Positions 44,896 to 52,631 of a DNA stretch of 64,000 nt are shown one piece after another; the first letter of the stretch is position 1; the number at the start of each line of letters is the position of its first letter. Under the pieces are notes generated by a model. It did no database searches, was not told the DNA's origin, and worked only from the letters and a program-made list of their open reading frames with translations. The stretch lies in NCBI RefSeq assembly GCF_013409935.1, contig NZ_JACCCO010000001.1:1178001-1242000 (forward strand), in the 5' to 3' direction. The stretch is from Streptosporangium sandarakinum (GTDB lineage Bacteria; Actinomycetota; Actinomycetes; Streptosporangiales; Streptosporangiaceae). The translations under genes were made by a program, and so were the position numbers.

Positions 44896-44958
44896 GCCCG
44901 GCGGCCCGGGACCGGCGCGTCCCGTCCGTCCCGGATCGGCACGGCCCGGCCCGGCGGC

Positions 44959-45936
44959 TCAGGGGGCGCAGGCGAGGGAGTCGCCCACCGGACTGCGGCG
45001 GTAGACGACCTCGCGGCCGAGACGGCGGCGGGTCACCAGCCCCCCGCCGGCCAGGACGGTGAGGTGCTGGCTGACCGCCCCGGGGGTGAGGTCCATCCGC
45101 CGGGCGAGCGCCGAGGTGGTCGCGGGCTCGCCCAGGGCGGTGAGGATCCGGGCCCGGGTACGGCCGAGCAGCGCGGCGAGGGCGTCGGGGGCGGGCGGCG
45201 GGCCGTCGGTCCACAGCGTGCCGACGCCCGTCGCCGGGTAGACGAGCATCGGCTGGTACGGCTCGACCATCGTGGCGGTGTCCGGCCAGTAGAAGGCGGT
45301 CGGCACGAGCACCAGGCCGTCGCCGCCGATCGGCGCCGAGTACTCCCAGTTCCGGACGACGGCGAGCCGGTCGCCGCGCCAGCTCACGTTCGGGTGCAGG
45401 TCGGCGAAGAGCTCCCGGGCCCCGCCCGCGGCGAGCCTGCGGGAGCGGCGCAGCACGTCGGCCTCCAGCAGGCCGTGGACGCGCGGCCAGAACTCGGCGA
45501 ACGCCGCCTCCCAGTACCGCTCCAGGGCGTCGGCGACGCGCGCCACCCCGGCCTCCGGGTCGGCGGTGAACCGCGCGACGATCCGGGGGTCGGCCTCCGG
45601 CACCCAGCCCACCTCCTCGGCCGCCCGCTCCGGGGGTGTGCGCCGTACCCGGTCCAGCTCGGCGGCGAAGTCGGGCAGCGGGGTCTCGGGGGTGGGGGTG
45701 AGGAAGTCGGCGAAGTAGCCGCGGACCGGGACCAGCGCGAACAGCTCCGCCATGTCGAGCGCGGCCACCCGGTCGCGCACCGCGCGCGCCCACGGCAGGT
45801 GCAGGGAGTGCCGGGCCGGGTGGCGGATCACCCGCAGGCTGGCCACCAGCTCCCAGAGCGGGGAGAACGCGAAGCGGATCCGCGCGACGTCCTCGGGGGC
45901 GAAGATCCACTCTACGTGGCAGGACTTTTTAGGCAC
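44959..45936 (-). CDS. ArsR-type regulator with DUF5937 domain
   Basis: 325 aa. An N-terminal DUF5937-like domain (FSPLWELVASLRVIRHPARHSLHLPW) is followed by a C-terminal winged helix (about 245-325; ARRMDLTPGAVSQHLTVLAGGGLV and a VYRRSPVGDSL wing). This order, sensor first and HTH last, is typical of the group. Divergent from an MFS exporter 47 bp away. A TTTTAG-N6-CTAAAA repeat overlaps its GTG start. Ligand unknown. Confidence 0.88.
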   Translation of the reverse strand: MPKKSCHVEWIFAPEDVARIRFAFSPLWELVASLRVIRHPARHSLHLPWARAVRDRVAALDMAELFALVPVRGYFADFLTPTPETPLPDFAAELDRVRRTPPERAAEEVGWVPEADPRIVARFTADPEAGVARVADALERYWEAAFAEFWPRVHGLLEADVLRRSRRLAAGGARELFADLHPNVSWRGDRLAVVRNWEYSAPIGGDGLVLVPTAFYWPDTATMVEPYQPMLVYPATGVGTLWTDGPPPAPDALAALLGRTRARILTALGEPATTSALARRMDLTPGAVSQHLTVLAGGGLVTRRRLGREVVYRRSPVGDSLACAP

Positions 45937-45944
45937 GGCTAAAA
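45927..45944. promoter_or_regulatory. Inverted repeat over the ArsR start codon
   Basis: TTTTAG (45927-45932), N6, CTAAAA (45939-45944): the most AT-rich palindrome in the region, between the divergent regulator and MFS genes. Confidence 0.55.
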
Positions 45945-45983
45945 GATTCGCGCCCGGCCGCCCGCCTGTCCAATCCTGCCGTC

Positions 45984-47357
45984 ATGACGAGCACGACCCT
46001 CGCCGGGCCCGGTTCACCGTCCGGCTCCCCCGGCTCCCCCGATCCCTCCGGCTCCCCCGGTTTCCTGCGGTCGAAGCTGGGCGGCCTGCCCCGGCCGTTC
46101 TGGGCGCTGTGGGCCGGCACGCTGGTGAACCGGGTGGGCATGATGGTCCAGCCGTTCATCGGCGTCTACCTGATCGAGTCCCGCGGCATGTCCCTGGCCG
46201 CGGCCGGCACGGTGATGACGGTGTTCGGGGCGGGCTCGCTGATCTCCCAGGTCCCGGCGGGCTGGCTGGCCGACCGGTACGGCAGGCGGATCACGCTGGC
46301 CGGCGGCATGACGGCGACCGCCGCCGGCATGGCGGCGCTGGGCGCGAGCAGCTCGTTCCCGGCGATCGTGGCGTCGATGTTCGTGCTCGGCCTGGCGATC
46401 GACGCCTACCGGCCCGCCTCCAACGCGCTGGTGGCCGACCTCGTCTCCCCCGCGGACCGGCCGCGCGCCTACGGCCTGCTCTTCTGGGCGCTGAACCTGG
46501 GCTTCTCGGTGGCGATGGTCGCCGGGGGCTGGCTCGCCCGCGCCGGGTACGGCTGGATGTTCGCCGTCAACGCCCTCACCTCGCTGGCCTTCGGCCTGCT
46601 GGTGTGGCGGGCGGTGCCCGAGACGCTGCCCCGGCGCGCGGGCCGCACCGGGCCCCGGGACGGGGACGGGGACGGCCGGTCCCGGGACGGTGGCGGACTC
46701 CGAGGCGAGGGCGACCGGCTCCGGGACGGCGGGGCATCGCCCGGGGATCGTGCCGGAGCGCCGCGCGGCGGGCTCGCCGCGCTGCTCGGCGACCGGCTGA
46801 TGGTCGTCTACTGCCTGATCTCCCTGCTGTACAGCATGGCCTACTCCCAGGCGTTCACCACCCTGCCGGTGGCGATGAGCGGCTCGGGCTTCTCCACGGT
46901 CGACTACGGCCTGGTGATCGCGGTGAACGGCGTGCTGATCGTGGTCCTGCAGCCGCTGACCGGCGACTGGGTCGGCAGGCGCGACCCCGGCACCGTGTTC
47001 GCCGCCGGCCTGATCGTCATCAGCGCGGGCTTCGCGCTGACCGCCTTCGTCTCCAGCATCGCCGGGTACGCGGCCGGCGTGGTCGTCTGGACGCTGGGCG
47101 AGATCCTCACCGCGGGGCTGCCGGGCGCGATCGTGGCGATCCTCGCCCCACCCCACCTGCGCGGACGCTACGCCGGCATGTACGGCCTGGCCATGTCGGG
47201 CGGGGCGATGCTCGCCCCGCTGGTCGGGACCCACCTGCTCACGGCCGGCCCCGTCACGCTGTGGCTGACCGTCGGCGGCGTCAACCTGGCCGCGGCGGCG
47301 GGCCTGCTCGCGATCCGCCCGGCCCTGCGCCGCCGCGCGGCCTCTCAGGAGGCGTGA
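45984..47357 (+). CDS. MFS transporter
   Basis: 457 aa, twelve predicted helices, with the loop 2-3 motif GWLADRYGRRITLAGG and a Pro/Gly/Ser repeat N-terminus. A soluble Gly/Asp/Arg-rich loop (about 215-255) divides the two halves. Drug-efflux-like. Divergent from the ArsR-type regulator, its likely controller; its neighbourhood suggests export of a terpene or another metabolite, but that is inference. Confidence 0.92.
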   Translation: MTSTTLAGPGSPSGSPGSPDPSGSPGFLRSKLGGLPRPFWALWAGTLVNRVGMMVQPFIGVYLIESRGMSLAAAGTVMTVFGAGSLISQVPAGWLADRYGRRITLAGGMTATAAGMAALGASSSFPAIVASMFVLGLAIDAYRPASNALVADLVSPADRPRAYGLLFWALNLGFSVAMVAGGWLARAGYGWMFAVNALTSLAFGLLVWRAVPETLPRRAGRTGPRDGDGDGRSRDGGGLRGEGDRLRDGGASPGDRAGAPRGGLAALLGDRLMVVYCLISLLYSMAYSQAFTTLPVAMSGSGFSTVDYGLVIAVNGVLIVVLQPLTGDWVGRRDPGTVFAAGLIVISAGFALTAFVSSIAGYAAGVVVWTLGEILTAGLPGAIVAILAPPHLRGRYAGMYGLAMSGGAMLAPLVGTHLLTAGPVTLWLTVGGVNLAAAAGLLAIRPALRRRAASQEA

Positions 47358-47634
47358 CCGCGGCGGCCGGTCCGGCGCCGGGCGCGTTGAGCCGTTGTTG
47401 ATCCGATTGCTGTTCCCGCGCGGTACGGTCCCCCGGTCATGGAATGGAGGGCTGGGGCGATGCGCGAACCGAGCCGGGTTCCCCCGGAAGCGACGCCGGC
47501 CTGGGGGCGGAACGCCGCGACACCGGCTGTGGCTTCGACTGCGGCACCGGCTGCGGTACCGGCTGCGGTAGCGGCCGCCGCGCCGTCCGGCGCACCCGCC
47601 AACTCCCGGCATAGCGCTACATATTCGGTTATTT

Positions 47635-47666
47635 CACCCTTAAAGGGATTTTCCCCTTTCAGGGTG
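47635..47666. promoter_or_regulatory. Strong hairpin upstream of the SARP gene
   Basis: CACCCTTAAAGGG, loop ATTTTC, CCCTTTCAGGGTG: 13-bp arms with one internal mismatch. Not followed by T-run; may be an operator or attenuator. It is 139 bp before the start codon. Confidence 0.55.
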
Positions 47667-47766
47667 GAGATCTGTGACCGAAGTGGTGCCGCCGCCCACC
47701 TTGAATGTGGGGTTTCGACTCCCGATGATTCTCTTCAGTCGGCGAACGATGGCAGGTGGAGCTGGT

Positions 47767-47794
47767 ATGACATTGGACGCGGTGGCTCTACGCT
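47767..47794 (+). promoter_or_regulatory. Promoter of the SARP-REC gene
   Basis: -35 ATGACA (47767-47772), 16-bp spacer, -10 TACGCT (47789-47794); the ATG follows 10 nt later, giving an almost leaderless transcript. Confidence 0.6.
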
Positions 47795-47804
47795 TACGCC
47801 TGCG

Positions 47805-49319
47805 ATGCTGACATTTCGGGCCCTGGGACCGTTCCAGGCATGCCATGGCGGGGACCTCGTCGATCTCGGCGGGCAGCGCCAGATGGCCGTGCTGGCCCGG
47901 CTGCTCGTCGCGGGCGGCCGTGCCGTACCGGTGAGCATGCTCATCGACGAGCTCTGGCCCGGTGAGCCCCCCGCCCAGGCCCTGTCCACCGTCCAGGGAT
48001 ACGTCTCGCGCCTGCGGCGCGCCCTGGAGCCCGGCCGCGCCCCCCGGGAGGAGGCGGAGGTCCTGGTCTCCGCCCCGCCCGGTTACGCGCTGCGCGCCGC
48101 CCCCGACCAGGTGGACACCTGGACGTTCGAGCGCGCGGTGAAGGCGACGGGCGAACCGGCCGAGGTGTGGGAGCGCCTGGGCCGGGCCCTCGCGCTGTGG
48201 CGGGGACCGGCCCTGGCCGAGTTCTCCGACCTGCAGTGGGCGGCGACCGAGGCGGGCAGGCTGGAGGAGCTGCGGCTGGTCGCGGTGGAGCGCCGCGCCG
48301 ACGCGGGCCTGCGGCTCGGGCAGTCCGGCGCGCTGGTGGCCGACCTGGAGGCCCACGCCTCCGCCCACCCGCTGCGGGAGGAGGCCTGGCGGCTGCTCGC
48401 GCTGGCGCTCTACCGCAGCGGCCGGCAGGGTGACGCGCTGGGCGCCCTGCGGCGCGCCCGTGCGCTGCTGCGCGAGGAGCTGGGCCTGGACCTCGGCCCG
48501 GCCCTGCAGCGCCTGGAGTCCGACATGCTGGCGCAGGCCGCCCATCTGGACCTGCCGCCCGCGCCACCCGCCGCCGGGGAGGCCCGGGAGGTCCGGGACA
48601 CCGTGGCCTCCGCGACCTCCGCGGCCTCCGCGGCCTCTACGGAGGCGAGCGGGCCGCGGACGCTGCGCGTGGTGGTGGCCGACGACCAGGCGCTGGTCCG
48701 CACCGGCCTGCGGGTCGTACTGGACAGCGAGCCCGGCTTCCAGCTGGTCGCCGAGGCCGAGGACGGCGAGCGGGCGATCGCGGCCGTCCGCGAGACCTCC
48801 CCCGACGTGGTGCTGATGGACATCCAGATGCCCCGGCTGGACGGTCTGACCGCCGCGCGGCGCATCCTGGCCGACGACGCGCCGCCGAAGGTGATCATGA
48901 TGACCACGTTCGGCACGGACGACAACCTGTACGCGGCGCTGCGCGCCGGGGTGAGCGGCTTCGTGCTCAAGACCTCCGCCCCCGAGCAGCTCATCAGCGC
49001 GATGCGGGCCGCGCAGGCGGGGGACGCGCTGATCGACCCCGCCGTCACCACCCGGCTGATCGCGGCCTTCGCCGGACGGGCCGACCCCTCGGTCCCGCCC
49101 GCCCTCGCCGGCCTCGGCGACACCGATCTGGACCTGATGAAGCTGGTCGCCCGGGGGCTCACCAACCGCCAGATCGCCGTGACCCTGTCGGTGCCCGAGC
49201 ACTCGGTGGCACAGTCGGTGACCAGGCTCCTGGATCACCTCGGGCTGCACGACCGCGCCCAGCTCGTCGTCGTGGCCTACGAGTCGGGGCTGGTCAACCC
49301 CGGCGGACCGGGCAGGTAG
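47805..49319 (+). CDS. SARP-type regulator fused to a response-regulator (SARP-REC-LuxR)
   Basis: 504 aa. An AfsR/SARP winged helix (about 1-95; MLTFRALGPFQACHGGDLVD, RLRRALEPG), a bacterial transcriptional activation domain (96-245), an Ala/Ser linker, a receiver (286-405; phosphorylated D339 in VLMDIQMPRLDG) and a LuxR-type helix-turn-helix (436-490; LVARGLTNRQIAVTLSVPEH). Two DNA-binding domains flank one receiver. A histidine kinase follows 2 bp later. Likely controls a secondary metabolite cluster, perhaps the terpene genes upstream; the target is unproven. Confidence 0.88.
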   Translation: MLTFRALGPFQACHGGDLVDLGGQRQMAVLARLLVAGGRAVPVSMLIDELWPGEPPAQALSTVQGYVSRLRRALEPGRAPREEAEVLVSAPPGYALRAAPDQVDTWTFERAVKATGEPAEVWERLGRALALWRGPALAEFSDLQWAATEAGRLEELRLVAVERRADAGLRLGQSGALVADLEAHASAHPLREEAWRLLALALYRSGRQGDALGALRRARALLREELGLDLGPALQRLESDMLAQAAHLDLPPAPPAAGEAREVRDTVASATSAASAASTEASGPRTLRVVVADDQALVRTGLRVVLDSEPGFQLVAEAEDGERAIAAVRETSPDVVLMDIQMPRLDGLTAARRILADDAPPKVIMMTTFGTDDNLYAALRAGVSGFVLKTSAPEQLISAMRAAQAGDALIDPAVTTRLIAAFAGRADPSVPPALAGLGDTDLDLMKLVARGLTNRQIAVTLSVPEHSVAQSVTRLLDHLGLHDRAQLVVVAYESGLVNPGGPGR

Positions 49320-49321
49320 CG

Positions 49322-51355
49322 GTGGCGGGGTGGTCCGCCCGGCGCGCGCTGCTCACCTCGCCCCGGCGGATCGTCGCCGTCGTGTCGGCCGTCGTGTCCG
49401 TCACGCTCACCGTCGCCGGCTACGTCACCTACCGGCAGCTCCCGCCGGGCTGGGCCGGGGACGTGCCCGCCACTCCGGAGATGTCGGTCGGCGTGACCTT
49501 CCCGCTGGTGGGGGCGTTCCTGCTGGCCCACCGCTCGCGCCCGCCCACCGCGTGGCTGATGTGCCTGGGCGGGTTCGGCTGCGCGGTCAGCACCTTCGCC
49601 GGCGCCATGATGCTGCGCTCGGGCGCCGACGGCGCGATGACGGCCGCCGGGTACTACCGCCACATCTCCGGCCTGGGCTGGATCTTCGGCGGAATCCTGC
49701 TGGCCACCGTACTGCCGCTGTACTCCCCTGACGGGCGGCTGCCCTCGCGGCGCTGGCGCCCGGTGGCGGCGCTGGCGTTCGCGGTCATGGCGGCGGAGGG
49801 GTTCCGCGCGATCACCCGACCGACCCCGTCGCTCCGGAACTACCCGCTGCCGAGGATCGTCCCGAACCCGTTCGCCGTCGAGGCGCTGGCCCCCCACATG
49901 GAGTGGATGCTCCTGGCCTCGACGTGGGCGATCAACGCCATGGCCGTCCTGGCCCTGATCTCCCTGGCCGTCCGCTTCCGGGGCGCCGATCCGGTGCTGC
50001 GCCGCCAGATCGCCTGGCCGCTGAGCACGTTCGGCCTGTACGTGGTCGTCCTGCTCGGCGGTCCCGCCTGGTGGCTGCCGGCGACCGTCCTCACCGGGCT
50101 GATCCCGGTCTCCATCGCCTTCGCCGTGCTGCGCTACCGGCTCTACGGCATCGACACCGTGGCCGGCCGCGCCTTCGTGGCCGCCGGGCTGATCGCCGCG
50201 GTCAGCGTGGTCTACTTCGGCGCGGGCGCCGTGGCCGGGCTGTTCCTGTCCGACTACGCCCCGGTCGGCGGGGCGATCGCGGCGCTGTTCGCCGGCGCGG
50301 TCTTCCACCCGCTCCGCCGCGTGCTGCGGCTGTGGGCCGACCGGCTCCTGTACGGCACGCGCGGCGACCCGCGGGCGCTGACCGCGCGACTGGCCGCGGA
50401 GTCCGCCCAGACCGAGCCGGCGAACGCGCTCGCCGCCATGGCCGCGGTGATCCGCGACGTGCTGAGCGTCACCGGGGTCGCCGTCGAGGCGGACGGCGTG
50501 GAGGGCAGGCCGGCGGAGATCGGGCTGCTCGGCCCCACCCCGCGGGCGGTGCCGCTGGTCTGGCACGGGGAGCCGGTCGGGCGGTTGCTGCTGGGCTCCC
50601 CCGGCCCCCGCCGGTTCGCCGCCGCGCACAACGACCGGCTCATCGCGGCGGCCACGCCGTACGTGGCGGACGTCGTGCACGCCGTACGGATGACCGCCGA
50701 CCTGCGGCGCTCCCGCGAGCGCATCCTGAGCGCCCGCGAAGAGGAGCGCCGCCGCCTGCGCCGCGACCTGCACGACGGGCTCGGGCACGCGCTGACCGAC
50801 ATGGCCATGTCGATCAACATGGCCAGGATCACCCTGCGCACCTCCCCCGACTCGGCCGACCTGCTGCTGTCCGAGCTGCGCGGCGCCATGGACACGGTCA
50901 GCCGGGAGGTCAGGGAGCTGGTGTACGGCCTGCGCCCGCCGACCCTGGACGAGCTGGGCCTGGCCGGGGCCGTACGGGCGCTGGCCGCCGAGGGGGACCC
51001 CGTGGTGGCCGTGGAGACGACGGGCGACCTGTCCGACCTGCCCGCCGCCGCGGAGGTGGCCGCCTACCGGATCGCCCAGGAGGCGCTGACCAACATCCGC
51101 AAGCACGCCGGGGCCCGGACCGCGACGGTCTCGCTGGCCCGCGGGGAGTCGCTGACGGTACGGGTGCAGGACGACGGCAAGGGGCTGCCGGGGACGGCCC
51201 GCTCCGGCGTGGGCCTGCTGTCGATGCGCGAGCGCGCCGCCGAGCTGGGCGGGACGTGCGTGGTCGGCGCGGCCCCGGGCGGCGGCACCGTCGTGGAGGC
51301 CGTCCTGCCGCTCCCGGCGGGCCGCGAACCTCCGGTCCCGGCCGGGCGGCTGTGA
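49322..51355 (+). CDS. NarL-type sensor histidine kinase
   Basis: 677 aa. Eight or so membrane helices in the first 330 residues, then a GAF-like linker, HisKA_3 with H484 in RRDLHDGLGHALTDMAM, and a HATPase domain (about 580-665; IAQEALTNIRKHA, DDGKGLP). Starts 2 bp after the SARP-REC gene, its certain partner. Confidence 0.93.
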   Translation: MAGWSARRALLTSPRRIVAVVSAVVSVTLTVAGYVTYRQLPPGWAGDVPATPEMSVGVTFPLVGAFLLAHRSRPPTAWLMCLGGFGCAVSTFAGAMMLRSGADGAMTAAGYYRHISGLGWIFGGILLATVLPLYSPDGRLPSRRWRPVAALAFAVMAAEGFRAITRPTPSLRNYPLPRIVPNPFAVEALAPHMEWMLLASTWAINAMAVLALISLAVRFRGADPVLRRQIAWPLSTFGLYVVVLLGGPAWWLPATVLTGLIPVSIAFAVLRYRLYGIDTVAGRAFVAAGLIAAVSVVYFGAGAVAGLFLSDYAPVGGAIAALFAGAVFHPLRRVLRLWADRLLYGTRGDPRALTARLAAESAQTEPANALAAMAAVIRDVLSVTGVAVEADGVEGRPAEIGLLGPTPRAVPLVWHGEPVGRLLLGSPGPRRFAAAHNDRLIAAATPYVADVVHAVRMTADLRRSRERILSAREEERRRLRRDLHDGLGHALTDMAMSINMARITLRTSPDSADLLLSELRGAMDTVSREVRELVYGLRPPTLDELGLAGAVRALAAEGDPVVAVETTGDLSDLPAAAEVAAYRIAQEALTNIRKHAGARTATVSLARGESLTVRVQDDGKGLPGTARSGVGLLSMRERAAELGGTCVVGAAPGGGTVVEAVLPLPAGREPPVPAGRL

Positions 51356-51465
51356 GCCCTCCACCGCGCCGGCGGAGACGACGTTCCGGTTCCGGGCGGA
51401 TGTGAACCTTCTGCGCCACTCGGCGCTCTAACAACGAGCAGACGAACCGTTCCGAGGAGATCGTT

Positions 51466-52413
51466 GTGAAATACCGGGCCCTGGTCGCCGGCGCCGCACT
51501 CGCCGTGACCGCCCCCGCTCTCTCCGCCCCCGCCCAGGCGTCCGCCGGGACGGCCGCTTCCGCCGCGAACCCCGCGGCGGCCTCGGCACCGGCCCGCGCG
51601 GCGGCCACCGTACGCGGCGTCTACTTCGACTACAAGGACGGCGGCGTCCGGGTGACGACCGGACCCGGCGGGCGGCAGGTGACCATCCCGTCGGACAAGG
51701 GTTCCTTCGTCGGGCAGTTCTCCGCTTCGCCGGACGGCGGGCGCGTCGCCTGGATCGACGACAAGGGCCGCCTGCACGTCAGGTCGGCCGCCGGGGACAA
51801 GGTCGTCGCCGTCGGCGCGGCCTACGGCGGGCCGTGCGTGACCCCCGCCTGGAGCGCCGACGGCAGGCGGATCGCCTTCCCCAGGAGGGGCGATTCGGAA
51901 GCCGCGACGGTGGCCGCGGTCGGCGCCTCCGGCGGGCGGGTGACCGTCCTCGGCCGCACCCCCGGCCCCTGCCACCTGGCGTGGTCGGCCGACGGCCGGA
52001 CGCTCGCCGGCTACGCCGGGGACACCGACGGCGTCCACCTGCTCGACACCCGCACCCACCGTTCCCGCAAGGCGCCCGGCATCGGGCTCGCCAACCACGT
52101 GGGGAGCGTCTCGCCCGACGGGCGCCGGGTCGTGGTGCAGACGATCTCCGCGAGCGCCCCGGGCGGCGACGGCTCCTGGCCCGCCTGGTACAGCCCGTCG
52201 GTCTACGACACGATGACCGGCAAGAAGATCGCCCTCCCGGTGAAGGGCAGGGCACTGAGCGCCCACTACCTGCGTGACGGCCGCCTGGCCGTCCGGGTGA
52301 AGGGCGCCTCGGCCAACACGCTCGTCGTCCTCGACCGCTCGGGGAAGGAGGTCCGGCGCGTCACCGAGCCCGCCTCGGCGCGGAGGCTCGGCCTGCTCGG
52401 CGTCACCGGCTGA
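51466..52413 (+). CDS. Secreted TolB/PD40-like beta-propeller protein
   Basis: 315 aa. Signal peptide (about 1-26, ending SAPAQASA). Repeated propeller motifs FSASPDGGRVAWIDD, PAWSADGRRIAFPRR, LAWSADGRTLAGYAGD and GSVSPDGRRVVVQT. No enzymatic motif. Follows the sensor kinase by 110 bp; it could be a cell-surface partner of that system, but this is only position-based. Confidence 0.82.
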   Translation: MKYRALVAGAALAVTAPALSAPAQASAGTAASAANPAAASAPARAAATVRGVYFDYKDGGVRVTTGPGGRQVTIPSDKGSFVGQFSASPDGGRVAWIDDKGRLHVRSAAGDKVVAVGAAYGGPCVTPAWSADGRRIAFPRRGDSEAATVAAVGASGGRVTVLGRTPGPCHLAWSADGRTLAGYAGDTDGVHLLDTRTHRSRKAPGIGLANHVGSVSPDGRRVVVQTISASAPGGDGSWPAWYSPSVYDTMTGKKIALPVKGRALSAHYLRDGRLAVRVKGASANTLVVLDRSGKEVRRVTEPASARRLGLLGVTG

Positions 52414-52446
52414 CTGATACGGGCCGCCCCCTTCCCCGGGCGGCCC

Positions 52447-52551
52447 GCACCGGCCGCTCCGGCGGGAGCCGCTCCCTCCCCGCACCGGCCGCTCCGGCGG
52501 GAGCCGCTCCCTCCCCGCACCGGCCGCTCCGGCGGGAGCCGCTCCCTCCCC
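52447..52551. repeat. Three perfect 35-bp tandem repeats
   Basis: GCACCGGCCGCTCCGGCGGG, then 15 more bases, at 52447, 52482 and 52517. Each unit contains GCTCC-GGCG-GGAGC, a small hairpin, so the RNA has three stem-loops in a row. Sits after the propeller gene and may help terminate transcription. Confidence 0.9.
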
Positions 52552-52618
52552 GGACCGGCCGCCCGCCGGCTCCGGGACGTCCCGATCGCCCCGCAGCCGC
52601 CTCCCACGAGGCCGGGAA

Positions 52619-52624
52619 TAGGGT
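52619..52624 (+). promoter_or_regulatory. -10 box of nadE (leaderless)
   Basis: TAGGGT, 7 nt before GTG 52632. It overlaps the other candidate GTG at 52623, which is therefore ruled out. Confidence 0.65.
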
Positions 52625-52631
52625 GGGGGAC

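Larger units (their letters stand above)
47358..47804. other. Promoter and hairpin region before the SARP gene
   Basis: 447 bp, locally AT-richer. It holds a 13-bp hairpin (47635-47666) and a -35/-10 pair (47767-47794). The upstream in-frame ATG at 47439 would add 122 residues of Ala/Pro-rich and unconserved sequence and is not accepted as the start. Confidence 0.6.

Noticed and set aside
47690..47750. tRNA-like T-arm (GGGGTTTCGACTCCC)
   Set aside because: No acceptor, D- or anticodon stem could be built around it.
47439..47804. 122-residue extension of the SARP protein
   Set aside because: Ala/Pro-rich with no conserved segment; it also covers the hairpin and the promoter. The SARP fold begins at 47805.
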